Assembly: GCA_041751095.1 (NCBI GenBank)
Contig: JBGSYC010000068.1
Span: 1 to 64,000 of the forward strand
Origin: JADCRZ01 sp041751095
GTDB lineage: Bacteria; Bacteroidota; Bacteroidia; Chitinophagales; Chitinophagaceae
Length of the DNA stretch: 64,000 nucleotides
Direction: 5' to 3'
The notes under the pieces were generated by a model. It was not told the origin of the DNA and made no database searches. It worked only from the letters and a program-made list of their open reading frames with translations. A program made the position numbers and the translations under genes. Positions 1-9,213 of this stretch are shown here, piece by piece (position 1 is the stretch's first letter; each line of letters starts with the position of its first letter).

Positions 1-1748
1 TTGTAATGTATCACCAGTTCTCCGGGCTTAAGCACCTCCGCAGGGTAACAGGTCATCAGATGCTGCGTTATTTTATCCGCTTTTGTAAGAGAAATATTAT
101 CGCTGACCTCTACATTCTTTCCCCGGTTCAGGCGGATCGAACGCTGCCATCCGTTTACACCGGCAGCTTCCGGATAAGACTTTGATATATCAAGCTTCAT
201 TTCCGAAGAATTGTTGTTTTGAATACAGGAAACATTCGAAGCTCTGAACTGTGCACCCGGCGGCTGGGTGACGCCATTTATCGTGGGCACATTGTGATGA
301 TCGGAGCAGTTGTACCAGATTTCATAACGCTTTCCGCTAAATGTCTTTGCAGTATACGTACCTCTCCCTACATCGATCAATAATCGCTGCCCGTTGTAAT
401 AAACCACATAATTTCCGATGTCGTTGTGGTTATGGCTTTCATCATTATGACCGCCTTTGGCCGCTACAAACCATCCTTTTGTAGTGCCTCCCTTATCCCG
501 GCTGATCATCACCTGGAGGTCTGGTAGCCATACATTCTGTGGAAGAGGAAGCCCCTGTTGAGCTTTACGGTATTCATCCTGCATAAATAAAGAATAGAAG
601 TTGCGGAAAAAATGATGCCTGCCCAATTTCCCTGTTTCCGTATCCCTGTAAAATGCGCCGAATTTCATCATATCAGCGTCTTTGATGTCTTTACCAAACC
701 GGTATATCATGTTGGCAGCCATGGTTGGCTGAGGGTCTGCATCAGCGAAATTCAAAAAATATTTCTCACTGATCTGCGCACGATAGATAAACCTTCCCAT
801 GTTTTTTATTTTGCTGTCTTCGTAAACATATTGAAAGGAATGATTCGTCGCCTGGTTCAGCATTGAAATATTATCATACAAAGATGCAGCGGCGGCTCCC
901 CAGTAACCGGGACCTTCATCACAACCGCCATCCTGAGGGTAAGGATTTACAAATTCATCAAGCACCTTCAAAACTTTGTAAACCATTTCCGTTCTCCGGG
1001 CTTCATTTTTCTCAAGCAATAAGGCCGCATTCAGCCAGTTCGAACAGATCCAGGGGTTCCAGTTATTAGGAGGACGCCCGTTCGCATTTTTAGTCATCCA
1101 GACATGGGCCTTTGTCATAAGCGGCAGGAAAATGCGGTTGTTGGTTTCCGTATAGATCCGCTTTCTTATCTGTGGCGATACAGCATCAAGCTTTTCGCCC
1201 AAAAAGTAATCAACCCACGACAAATAAACCGCCGTTTCAGCGCTAAACAACTCGACAAAAGGATCTGAAACATCCATCAGGCCGGCAATATGATCAGACT
1301 TAGGCAGATGCGCCGGAGAGCCCCAGAACGTTTCTTCACAGATCGAATACACGCCATCTATAATGGGGTCGATAAATCTTCCTTTATTTTCATAGATCTC
1401 TGCAAGCAACAGCGTTCCAAGCACCTGGCGCTTTTCAAAACTGATGGCTTCATAATTGCTCCTGTTGCCGGTACGTACTATCAACAGCGATTTGGTTGCA
1501 GGGATGGAAGGCCAATTGTAGGTGATATATTTTTCACCCTGGATCAGAAACGACTTCATCATTTCACCATCTGCCTTTGACCAGCCGTTTCGGTCATTCA
1601 ACTTTGGAAACGGCAACCATTTTTCACGGGGGATTAAAATGCTATTGAATTCTTCTTTTGTGAATTTCCCGCTCAACAGGTTTTGTTTTTGAGCGGATAG
1701 CTGAATGCATACAGCCATAATCAGTAAAAAACAGATTATTTTTCTCAT
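1..1748 (-). CDS. Heparinase II/III family protein, partial (C-terminus beyond left edge)
   Basis: I read this frame by hand on the minus strand. It starts at ATG 1748 and is still open at base 1, so the C-terminus is missing. The first 20 residues form a signal peptide (MRKIICFLLIMAVCIQLSAQ), so the product is exported. An all-alpha region with NNWNPWICSNWLNAA and GGCDEGPGYWGAAAA follows. Then comes the segment SHNHNDIGNYVVYYNG, with the clustered His and Asn residues typical of the Hepar_II_III beta-domain. Families of this fold are polysaccharide lyases (heparin, alginate and related uronic-acid glycans) acting in the periplasm or at the surface. A lyase role is inferred from the family; the substrate cannot be read from the sequence. 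A second heparinase-type gene lies 2.5 kb upstream on the same strand, which supports a uronate-glycan locus extending past the left edge. Confidence 0.85.
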   Translation of the reverse strand, partial: MRKIICFLLIMAVCIQLSAQKQNLLSGKFTKEEFNSILIPREKWLPFPKLNDRNGWSKADGEMMKSFLIQGEKYITYNWPSIPATKSLLIVRTGNRSNYEAISFEKRQVLGTLLLAEIYENKGRFIDPIIDGVYSICEETFWGSPAHLPKSDHIAGLMDVSDPFVELFSAETAVYLSWVDYFLGEKLDAVSPQIRKRIYTETNNRIFLPLMTKAHVWMTKNANGRPPNNWNPWICSNWLNAALLLEKNEARRTEMVYKVLKVLDEFVNPYPQDGGCDEGPGYWGAAAASLYDNISMLNQATNHSFQYVYEDSKIKNMGRFIYRAQISEKYFLNFADADPQPTMAANMIYRFGKDIKDADMMKFGAFYRDTETGKLGRHHFFRNFYSLFMQDEYRKAQQGLPLPQNVWLPDLQVMISRDKGGTTKGWFVAAKGGHNDESHNHNDIGNYVVYYNGQRLLIDVGRGTYTAKTFSGKRYEIWYNCSDHHNVPTINGVTQPPGAQFRASNVSCIQNNNSSEMKLDISKSYPEAAGVNGWQRSIRLNRGKNVEVSDNISLTKADKITQHLMTCYPAEVLKPGELVIHY

Positions 1749-1851
1749 AATGCGGTTAGCTATGCTAAATAAATGTTTATTGAATGTTATAATGCCTGGT
1801 GTTATTCATCGGCCTAAATTAAAGCTGATTTTTGCAAAAAGCCGATTGTAC

Positions 1852-2220
1852 TTACGTCCGCCACACTTGCACAAACCGCCCATTATATGCAGGCGGTCGA
1901 AACCGAGCAATTTCAATAACGTTTTGTAGGTTACCTTTGGCAAGACGCTCAAATATTTTTGGAATAAGCAATCGTAAAGTTACCCGGGTATTGTCTTTAG
2001 CACAAAGTACAATGATTGTCAAAGTGAGCCTTTTTTGTTGATAAGGCAGGTTACGGTCAACTGTTACAAATAAATCAAAATTATATTCAGTCATAAGGCT
2101 AAGCAATTCACCATTCTTCTTTCCTAACTATCCCATATCGCGAACAGTCCTTACTTCATGTCTTTCACCAAAGTCATTGCGCAGTTTCCTTGGCAAACTT
2201 TCATCAGGCAAAATTTTCAT
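1852..2220 (-). pseudogene. DUF5615 PIN-like toxin, broken by an in-frame TAG
   Basis: From ATG 2220 the frame reads MKILPDESLPRKLRNDFGE, then VRDMG, TAG at 2128-2130 (codon 31), then LGKKNGELLSLMTEYNFDLF and on to the stop at 1852. The whole span is exactly 123 codons, so only the nonsense codon interrupts it. Family members usually carry Trp here (GMGWxGxxNGELL), so a TGG to TAG change is the likely lesion. DUF5615 proteins are PIN-like nucleases paired with DUF433 antitoxins. The start overlaps the 3' end of the DUF433 frame by 17 bases, the usual coupled arrangement. The conserved LFVTVDRNLPYQQ segment remains intact downstream of the stop. I judge the product non-functional unless the TAG is a sequencing error. 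Confidence 0.75.
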
Positions 2221-2451
2221 GAAGCAGCTTTTCTGTCGTCATCGACTTCTTTGCCATTCTTAATACAGCCAATGCCGCGTCTTTAGTGACTGATGGAAGT
2301 CGTCCAAAAATTCTGAAAGGTCTTCACCACTTTCTAAATAGTCAAAAAGATTTTCGATGGGCACCCTTGTCCCTGCAAATACTGGTGCACCACTCATAAT
2401 TTCAGGGTCAATGCTTACTTGTCCATATAACATAATAATATTTTTTGGCAA
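2204..2451 (-). pseudogene. DUF433 antitoxin, frameshifted
   Basis: The frame from 2451 gives a typical DUF433 start (IDPEIMSGAPVFAGTRVPI, then LFDYLESGEDLSEFLDDF). After DDF, around 2295-2298, the frame shifts. The expected tail SVTKDAALAVLRMAKKSM, ending TEKLLHENFA, continues in another frame to TGA 2204-2206. One C missing from a CCC run would explain it. Without the shift this is a normal-length antitoxin of about 80 residues with the Pfam DUF433 helix-turn-helix. It sits directly upstream of its PIN-like partner, which is also broken. The real initiator may be the internal Met of MLYGQVSIDPEI. Confidence 0.75.
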
Positions 2452-2483
2452 TCTAAAGTTAGCAAATATGCATGTCTTTCTAA

Positions 2484-2745
2484 TTATTTGGGGTTGTCTG
2501 GCTGTAGCTTGCCCATAACATCTTTATTAAACACCTGCAAAGCGGTGAAATCTCCCGGGTTTGAACGGCTGGCTATTTCAGTCCGGTCAACCGTGTAGTT
2601 GGCATTGCCGCTAAACGGTTCATATACGGCCACAAACGGACGCTTCCCAGGCTTCACCTTCCTGCCTGCTCTAATAAACAGCAAAGCATATCCGATACTG
2701 CAGTTTATCCGGTACAATTTCTTTAGAATAATTGCTGGATTTCAT
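2484..2745 (-). pseudogene. Short unrecognised gene remnant
   Basis: Two overlapping frames can be read here. One begins MKSSNYSKEIVPDKLQYRI at 2745 and stops after about 24 codons. The other runs to the stop at 2484 and contains PGKRPFVAVYEPFSGNANYT. They could be one protein tail joined by a single-base shift. The VAVYEPFSG stretch faintly recalls C-terminal tails of heparinase-like proteins, but I cannot assign it. It lies just downstream of the BNR-type gene on the same strand and may be a leftover of a deleted neighbour. Confidence 0.3.
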
Positions 2746-2757
2746 ACACACATAACA

Positions 2758-4161
2758 TTATTGGTTTCTTCCCTTCTTCCACCTTACAGGTTTCTGAAAA
2801 TCTTTCACCATGGCATAAGGAAGCGTCCAAACCTTATCGCCTTTCTTATTAGTGAAATATAATTGCGACTCGGAGAACCTGTCGGCATTCCCATCCGCCC
2901 AAAACGAATAAAAACCCGGGTGTGCATCTACCGGCCTGCGGGCATAGCAATGATTTCGGCTACTGTTAACTGTAAGCATCTGCTTTTTGATCCATGATTT
3001 CCCTTCATCTGCGCTTTCCCAGAGGGCCATCTCTCCGCCCGTGCCCCATTTTTGCGGACCCGGTTCCGTGGGGCCGATGATCTGCCACGGATTATCCCCG
3101 GTATATAAAGACCCCATGTCATAATTATGTGTTGATTCACATACTTTATGATAGTTCCACTGACCGTTTTTCCAGTGAATGATCATCCATTCACGCGGAT
3201 CGCCGGACGGGCCAGGCTCAAAATTCCTGGTAACTACAGCAAGTACAACGGGATTTCCCTCCTTGTCGAAATTGATATCGTTTAGATAAACCAGTTTTTT
3301 TTCCGATGCATAATCTTTTACCAGGGCTTCTGCATTCACTTGTGTTAAGGGAGTTTGAACGGGTTTTCCATCTACGGTAGTCCAGGTTTTCCCCATATCG
3401 ACGGTTTGAAGCACATACACATTCGTTCTTTTATTTACATCCCCTCCCGGATGGTAATTAAAGACCGAAACAAGTTTACCTTTCCACACATTCGAAACCT
3501 GGTAGTGACCACCCATCCCTGACAATTTCTGGTCAGGCTGCCATGTTCTTCCATCGGGGCTCGCAGACCAGTATAATTCCCTTCCCTTTGTATATTTTGT
3601 AAACAGGTAAACAAAGCCTTTGCCTTCCATCCACCAGGGTTGCGGGTAGGTCATTTCGCCCTGCCTGATCTGTTCGAAATTATCAATCTGATACGGGTTC
3701 CGGCTTTTGAAAATGATCCCAGGCCTTGAAGTGTTCCTGCCGCTTACAAATACCCAGATATACCCGTGTTCGTCTATGGAAAGAGAAGCATTATCATGAG
3801 GATCGTCAACACCCATCTTATCATAAACGACAACCGGTTTTGGAACAACGTGTTTGCGATGGTCATAATAAGACAGCATGATCAGCAGGTGTTTTTTATC
3901 TTTTTCAGTTGTACCGCCATAAACAAAAAACGTTTTACTTACACGGGGAGCATAAATAGCCACCGGTACATGGCTTGAGGTATAGGTTCCCAGCCCGCCG
4001 GAATATTTATCACCATGAGCAGAGAATTGCCCGAGGGTGAACCAAATGCCTTTATAACCATCAACCCGTTTATACTGAGCCGCCACACCAAGATGAACCA
4101 GCAGCAGCATTAGCGCTGCTGAGAGTGCTTTTATTCTTCCGGATAGATTAAAAATATTCAT
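2758..4161 (-). CDS. Secreted BNR-4 repeat (beta-propeller) protein
   Basis: The protein has about 467 residues. I prefer ATG 4161 because it gives a clean signal peptide (ALSAALMLLLVHLGVAAQ). The open frame runs back to a GTG at 4239 that overlaps the upstream stop (GTGA), so a coupled start cannot be excluded. The mature part has repeated Trp/Gly-rich blades such as GYKGIWFTLGQ, LSIDEHGYIWVFVSGRN, LYWSASPDGRTW and ALWESADEGKSW. This is the pattern of BNR_4 (PF15892) sialidase-like propellers. Relatives include ulvan lyases (PL24/PL25) and the GH145-type fold, as well as proteins of unknown activity. The neighbouring heparinase-type genes make a role on uronic-acid glycans plausible; the exact reaction is not visible. 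Confidence 0.75.
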   Translation of the reverse strand: MNIFNLSGRIKALSAALMLLLVHLGVAAQYKRVDGYKGIWFTLGQFSAHGDKYSGGLGTYTSSHVPVAIYAPRVSKTFFVYGGTTEKDKKHLLIMLSYYDHRKHVVPKPVVVYDKMGVDDPHDNASLSIDEHGYIWVFVSGRNTSRPGIIFKSRNPYQIDNFEQIRQGEMTYPQPWWMEGKGFVYLFTKYTKGRELYWSASPDGRTWQPDQKLSGMGGHYQVSNVWKGKLVSVFNYHPGGDVNKRTNVYVLQTVDMGKTWTTVDGKPVQTPLTQVNAEALVKDYASEKKLVYLNDINFDKEGNPVVLAVVTRNFEPGPSGDPREWMIIHWKNGQWNYHKVCESTHNYDMGSLYTGDNPWQIIGPTEPGPQKWGTGGEMALWESADEGKSWIKKQMLTVNSSRNHCYARRPVDAHPGFYSFWADGNADRFSESQLYFTNKKGDKVWTLPYAMVKDFQKPVRWKKGRNQ

Positions 4162-4235
4162 CGTGAGGCTTATAGATGAAACCATACGCTGCTGAAGAAT
4201 TTGCCGAGACAGTTTGAGAAAAACGTAATGGGTAT

Positions 4236-6149
4236 TCACTTCATTACCTGCGAAACCCTGAAGTTATCATTCCAACGTTGTAAAGGCTGCACTTTCTGAC
4301 CTGCACGTTTTTCAGCTCCTCCAGGGATCAGCATTACCGTTATCGCGTTTTTTGAACCGGGTGGCATCTTTACTTCAAAACCAACCAGAGCAGTGCCCGG
4401 GTTTGGCGCATCATAGGGCCGCGGTGGGTCAGTAGACCATGTCTTCATGTTAACAATGGATGGTTCCTGTACTTTAAGGGTAAGCTTTCTCCCGTCTTTG
4501 GTTAATTCAGCGGTATTCTTGCCGGTGATCTTAACGGTCGCAGGAGTCAACATTGTCCAGCGGACGGTTGTTTCGCGGGGAAGGGTTTCAATTTCGTCGC
4601 GAACGACAACATATTTTTGATTTACGATCCCAACTCCGCGCAGCGCTTTTGCAACGGAACCTTTATACACCTCCGACATATCAATTGTAGCGTTCATAAA
4701 TGATGCAGCATCGGATGAACCGGTAATCGGGGCATAACCGTCTACCCTTTGCAATTCGTTATTTACCGTAATCGTGTTATGCACCAGGTTGGAATAACGG
4801 AATACCTGCCAGCGTTGCGCATCCTGGGTGCGGCCGAACAGTTGCACTCCTTTAGATTCAAGGGATTCGTACTCCTGGCTTCCGAAATCCATTGCCCACC
4901 GTACTCCGTTAGCCTCGAGGATAAAAGAGCCGATGTCCATATGCGCATGATTTACAGAGGCAGAACCGGATTTCAATCCGACAAATATCGCGTTCGTATC
5001 GGTCCAGGAGGTGCGCATAAGCGCCACAGGACTTTTGCCTTTGCCAACCCACATTTTGGATTTGGGCTGGGAAATATTGCTGATTCCTGTTCCACCGTTC
5101 CACAGCATAATTGCCGGCAGCAACCGGTGCCTGGTATGCCTTTGAGGGTCATTCTTCATTAAGCGGCCGCGTTCAACCCACAACAGGGAAGGATCTTTTA
5201 ACCGGGATGCGAACCAGAACATAGCGGGCTGAAGCTCTCCCCCTGATCCTGCGTCAGAATAATTAAAGTTATTTCCGGACGGCCCCGTCATGTTTTCTAG
5301 ATAACCGGCCGTTTTTAAAAAACCGGGTTTTTCGCTCAGGCCAAAATCTTTTCCAAATACTTTCTCGATTGCACTGATAAACATTACGTTAAAGCTTGTT
5401 CCGTAGCCCCAGTAGCCATAACCTTCAGGGTATGCACCGTCGGGACTATAATCTTCCATCGGCAGTTCTATCGAAGTGATCGCCCTGTTAATGATTGACT
5501 TTGCCAGTTCCGGCTGATCCTCATAGATAGCCAGCGCACCATAAGTCATGCCCGCATTGCATACCTGGTTCCAGTTGTGTGACGCCTTAAGCCAGCTGTT
5601 GAATTTGGAATCCAGGGAAGGCTCAATTCCTTTTTTCAGTATTGCCTCTTTTATAAGGGATCGTGACTGTTCAGACAAGTCGTCATATAGCCAGTCGTAG
5701 CCGATTGCGGCAGCCATGGTCATTTCACCCACGTCTAAAAAGTGGGAAGGGTTCCAGTCGCTGAACCTGGAGACCGCCTGTAATTCCTTTTCAGCTCTCT
5801 CGAGATATTTCCTGTCCTGCGTAAGCCGCCAGGCATACGACAAATAAAATATGCGCCGTAACGCTTCCCTCGATTTGCCCAGCAGGCGGCGTCCTATCTG
5901 GATCCTTTCCACTGGCGCAACGGTTAACAGGCTATCACATTCTTTTAGTATAGCTTCATGAAGCTTACTCCAGGTTTCATCCGCTTTAATCATTTTTGTA
6001 ACAGACGCTTCTTCGCCTTTAAGCATCAGTATCCGGGGATGATCCGGAAGTTTTACACCCGTGCCAATGTGATCAGCCTGGGCAATGACAGAAGAACCAT
6101 TTAGCAGCAGTAAGGCGAAAAGATTGGTAAGGACAAAGATTTTTTTCAT
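4236..6149 (-). CDS. Heparinase II/III family (alginate lyase-like) protein
   Basis: The protein has about 637 residues. ATG 6149 is chosen because it starts a standard signal peptide (MKKIFVLTNLFALLLLNGSS ending near VIAQA); the frame itself extends eight codons further. The N-terminal half is an alpha-toroid with NWNQVCNAGMTYGALAIYED and PEGYGYWGYGTSFNV. The C-terminal half is the Hepar_II_III beta-domain with SASVNHAHMDIGSFILEANG, where the His residues lie close to the expected catalytic region. Length and domain order match exported uronate-glycan lyases. The stop overlaps the earliest possible start of the BNR-type gene downstream, which indicates one operon. The substrate is unknown. 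Confidence 0.85.
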   Translation of the reverse strand: MKKIFVLTNLFALLLLNGSSVIAQADHIGTGVKLPDHPRILMLKGEEASVTKMIKADETWSKLHEAILKECDSLLTVAPVERIQIGRRLLGKSREALRRIFYLSYAWRLTQDRKYLERAEKELQAVSRFSDWNPSHFLDVGEMTMAAAIGYDWLYDDLSEQSRSLIKEAILKKGIEPSLDSKFNSWLKASHNWNQVCNAGMTYGALAIYEDQPELAKSIINRAITSIELPMEDYSPDGAYPEGYGYWGYGTSFNVMFISAIEKVFGKDFGLSEKPGFLKTAGYLENMTGPSGNNFNYSDAGSGGELQPAMFWFASRLKDPSLLWVERGRLMKNDPQRHTRHRLLPAIMLWNGGTGISNISQPKSKMWVGKGKSPVALMRTSWTDTNAIFVGLKSGSASVNHAHMDIGSFILEANGVRWAMDFGSQEYESLESKGVQLFGRTQDAQRWQVFRYSNLVHNTITVNNELQRVDGYAPITGSSDAASFMNATIDMSEVYKGSVAKALRGVGIVNQKYVVVRDEIETLPRETTVRWTMLTPATVKITGKNTAELTKDGRKLTLKVQEPSIVNMKTWSTDPPRPYDAPNPGTALVGFEVKMPPGSKNAITVMLIPGGAEKRAGQKVQPLQRWNDNFRVSQVMK

Positions 6150-6750
6150 ACGGCAATTGTTTTTTGGCGCCAATTTTTCATTCAGGAATATCTCCTGGCG
6201 GTGTTAAGGCAGGTGGCAGGTTACAAATTAAAAGTAAAGAAAAAATTACAGTCTAATATTTTTACTTCCATCCGAAGTAACAGCTATCCGTAATAACTTC
6301 TATCCGGTTGAAAACAGGTTCTCCGGTATTTTGCTTTTTTATTCTCTACTTTTATGTAATGGTATTCGCAGCAATAAAATATACCTGAACTAAAGTAACA
6401 TAATGGAGCGCTGCCTGTTCACAGCAATTTCACATAAAATTTTTTCCTATCCTGACTTATTCCCTTATTCATGGAATTGATCATTACCAAGGCTTTATTT
6501 ACCGGCAGCTACTAATGACGCTTTTTAATCAGAAGCAGGCGAGAGTACATAATATAAATGGTACAAAGCGTTATGTGCGTTACAGCGCACCAAATCGGAT
6601 GGTAACGGTGAAAAATTTAATGGAATGTAGTTTGTGTTACTGCACGCCGTTTTCTATTTCTCCCGGGAAATGACGCAACAGACTGCTTCATCAATAAAAT
6701 ACGAATACCGGTTGAATGCCTCTTGTGATTGCCGAACCTAAACACCTGAA
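6150..6750. other. Intergenic region between divergent transcription units
   Basis: This 600-bp stretch separates the minus-strand lyase operon from the plus-strand CNNM/GH cluster, so it should hold promoters for both. I looked for TTTG / TAnnTTTG pairs. I found only a weak box (TACTTTTA at 6347-6354) with a TTTG too close upstream, so no promoter is called. No coding frame or repeat is convincing here. Confidence 0.4.
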
Positions 6751-8028
6751 ATGGAAATATTAATCATCTTTGTATTGATTCTGCTTAACGGAGTATTTTC
6801 AATGAGTGAAATTGCCCTTGTTTCTTCGAGAAAATTCAAGCTGGAATCTGCGGCAAAAAAGGGTAATCTGAATGCCAAAAAGGCCCTGGAACTTGCAAAT
6901 AATCCAAATACGTTTTTATCCACTGTCCAGATTGGCATAACGCTTATTGGTCTTTTAACAGGGATATACAGCGGTGAAAAAATTACCACAGATATACAGG
7001 TGCTGGTTGAATCGATCGTCGTTTTGCGGCCATACGCACATTCTATTGCTGTAATCCTTGTATTGATTGTAATCACTTATCTGTCACTTGTATTCGGCGA
7101 ACTGATACCTAAACGGATCGGATTAGCATTTCCTGAAACAATATCGACCTTCGTGGCCAGCCCGATGAGCGTGATATCAACTATCGCAAAGCCTTTTATC
7201 TGGCTGCTTTCTAAAACCAATAATATAGTTTTAACGATACTTGGCGTTAAAGATAAAGAGGAAGAGATTGTGAGCGAAGAAGAAATAAGATCTATCGTGC
7301 AGGACAGCGCTGAAAGCGGTGAAATACAAGAAATTGAGCATGGAATAGTACAAAGGGTCTTTGCTTTGGGAGACAGGAAAGTCTCCGAACTGATGACTCA
7401 CCGCTCAGGTTTGATCTGGCTGGACATCGGTGATTCGCTTGATGTTGTAAAGCAAAAAATGTCAACTGAAGTGCATTCTGTGTACCCGGTGTCGAATGGT
7501 AACCTTGATCAATTATTGGGAATCGTTTCGGTAAAGGAGATGTTCCCGAAACCCCTGACCCGGGAAAACTTCAGTTTAAAGGATCATATCCGGAAGCCCT
7601 TGATCGTTCACGACAATATGCCGGTTTACAACGTTCTGGAGCAATTTAAAAATCACAGGCAACATAATGCGTTAATTGTTGATGAATATGGAATCATCCA
7701 GGGAATGATAGCAATGGATGATATTGTAGACGCCCTGATCGGAAATGCTACTGAAAATACCGTCGAGGATTACCGGATCATTCCAAGGGATGAGAATTCA
7801 TGGTTAGCTGACGGACAGTACCCCTTTTTTGAATTTCTGAACTTCTTTGAGTTGTCAGAAGATGATGAGGACCAGGGCAACTACAACACCTTAGCCGGTT
7901 TATTGCTATACTACTTTCATCACATACCCGTTACGGGGGAAAAATTAAAGTGGAAGGACTTTACGTTTGAAGTCGTTGATATGGATGGGAGAAGGATTGA
8001 CAAGGTGTTAATCACAAAAACTGAATGA
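6751..8028 (+). CDS. CNNM/CorC-type (hemolysin C family) membrane protein
   Basis: The 425-residue protein shows the three-part layout of this family. First is an N-terminal DUF21 transmembrane domain, with a first helix starting MEILIIFVLILLNGVFSMSE and others to about residue 150. Next is a tandem CBS pair (roughly 200-330) with LMTHRSGLIWLDI and ALIVDEYGIIQGMIAMDDIV. Last is a C-terminal CorC_HlyC domain (about 345-425). Family members are inner-membrane proteins linked to Mg2+/Co2+ efflux or membrane homeostasis. Length is normal. The stop TGA overlaps the ATG of the GH43 gene by four bases (ATGA), which couples an ion-transport-type gene to a glycosidase operon. The functional link is unclear. 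Confidence 0.9.
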   Translation: MEILIIFVLILLNGVFSMSEIALVSSRKFKLESAAKKGNLNAKKALELANNPNTFLSTVQIGITLIGLLTGIYSGEKITTDIQVLVESIVVLRPYAHSIAVILVLIVITYLSLVFGELIPKRIGLAFPETISTFVASPMSVISTIAKPFIWLLSKTNNIVLTILGVKDKEEEIVSEEEIRSIVQDSAESGEIQEIEHGIVQRVFALGDRKVSELMTHRSGLIWLDIGDSLDVVKQKMSTEVHSVYPVSNGNLDQLLGIVSVKEMFPKPLTRENFSLKDHIRKPLIVHDNMPVYNVLEQFKNHRQHNALIVDEYGIIQGMIAMDDIVDALIGNATENTVEDYRIIPRDENSWLADGQYPFFEFLNFFELSEDDEDQGNYNTLAGLLLYYFHHIPVTGEKLKWKDFTFEVVDMDGRRIDKVLITKTE

Positions 8029-9032
8029 TGAAGGCATTTATTGCAGCGTCAAACACATCACGAAAAAGTCTCTTTGCTGTCCTGATTGCTTCCGGTATGC
8101 ACTTCTTTTCAATGGCTCAGCAGGATACGGCGAACAATATCTTTCTGGCAGACCCCACTGTATTTTTTTCTGACGGGATTTACTACATGTATGGTACTGT
8201 AGGGAGGGATGCCGGGCAGGGATTTTTGGTGTACACATCCCCGGAAAAAATACAATGGAAAATCTCAACAAACAACAATGGCTATGCGCTGAAAAAGGGA
8301 GATGCATTTGGAACCTCCAACTTCTGGGCACCCCAGGTTTTTCAGGCAAACAAAAGATTCTACATGGCTTATGTAGCCGATGAGCGCATAGCGATTGCTG
8401 AGAGCCAGAGCCCCGCCGGCCCTTTTATTCAACGGATCAAAGAACCGCTCGCAGCCCCTGTGAAACAAATTGATCCCTTTGTGTTTATTGATGACGACGG
8501 AAAAAAATATTTGTATCATGTTCGTTTAACAAACGGCAACCGGCTGTTTGTGGCTGAGCTGACGGATGATTTAACGGCCATAAAGCCTGAAACCCTCAAA
8601 GAATGTATAAGCGCTACAGAGCCCTGGGAAAACACACAGGATAGCAAATGGACCGTAACAGAAGGGCCTTCGATGCTTAAGCATAAAAATCTTTACTACC
8701 TTGTTTATACTGCTAATGATTTCCGCAATCCTGATTATGCAGTAGGTTATGCTATTGGCACCACTCCGTACGGCCCCTGGAAAAAGTATACCGGTAACCC
8801 GATACTAAGCAGAAAAAATACTGGCATGAACGGCACCGGCCACGGCGACTTTCTGGTAGACAAGAAAGGCGGATTGTCATATGTTTTTCACACCCACTAT
8901 TCAAACCATGTTGTTTCACCCAGGAGAACGGCTATCATCAGCATGGAATTTTCGCGGGATGCTCCCGGCAGCCCGGATAAACTCACGCTTACGAAAAAAA
9001 AATTCTCCTTCCTGAAGCAGGAATATGATTAG
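8025..9032 (+). CDS. Glycoside hydrolase family 43 (secreted)
   Basis: The protein has 335 residues, with an N-terminal signal peptide ending near FFSMAQ. It has the five-bladed GH43 propeller and the three acidic positions of the family: Asp in ADPTVFF, Asp in IDPFVFIDDDGK and Glu in VTEGPSMLKHK. These serve as general base, pKa modulator and general acid in known GH43 enzymes. Such enzymes remove L-arabinofuranose or D-xylose from arabinan, arabinoxylan or related glycans; the specificity here cannot be read. The ATG overlaps the upstream membrane-protein stop. It is the first of six glycosidase genes on this strand. Confidence 0.9.
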   Translation: MMKAFIAASNTSRKSLFAVLIASGMHFFSMAQQDTANNIFLADPTVFFSDGIYYMYGTVGRDAGQGFLVYTSPEKIQWKISTNNNGYALKKGDAFGTSNFWAPQVFQANKRFYMAYVADERIAIAESQSPAGPFIQRIKEPLAAPVKQIDPFVFIDDDGKKYLYHVRLTNGNRLFVAELTDDLTAIKPETLKECISATEPWENTQDSKWTVTEGPSMLKHKNLYYLVYTANDFRNPDYAVGYAIGTTPYGPWKKYTGNPILSRKNTGMNGTGHGDFLVDKKGGLSYVFHTHYSNHVVSPRRTAIISMEFSRDAPGSPDKLTLTKKKFSFLKQEYD

Positions 9033-9033
9033 A

Positions 9034-9148
9034 GGTATGGGGTATGAGGTTTGAGATAGGGGTGTTGGTTGATGCAGGCAGTCCGTTTTTTGCTGAAAAC
9101 AACATTTCCATATTCGCACCCCATACCCCATACCTCATACCCCATACC
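9034..9148. repeat. Inverted repeat with TATGGGGTATG motif
   Basis: The left arm GGTATGGGGTATGAGGT (9034-9050) is an exact reverse complement of the right arm ACCTCATACCCCATACC (9132-9148). Pairing extends imperfectly inward to about 9063 and 9118. The loop is about 54 bp and lies entirely between the GH43 stop and the GH2 start. It could form a stem-loop in the transcript that changes expression of the downstream genes. There is no T-tract after it, so it is not a classic terminator. Confidence 0.75.
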
Positions 9149-9213
9149 CATTTATATTTCCTGTATATTGCAAACAGATCTTGCTTTCTTTCGGTTGACC
9201 AAATCAAAAGAGT

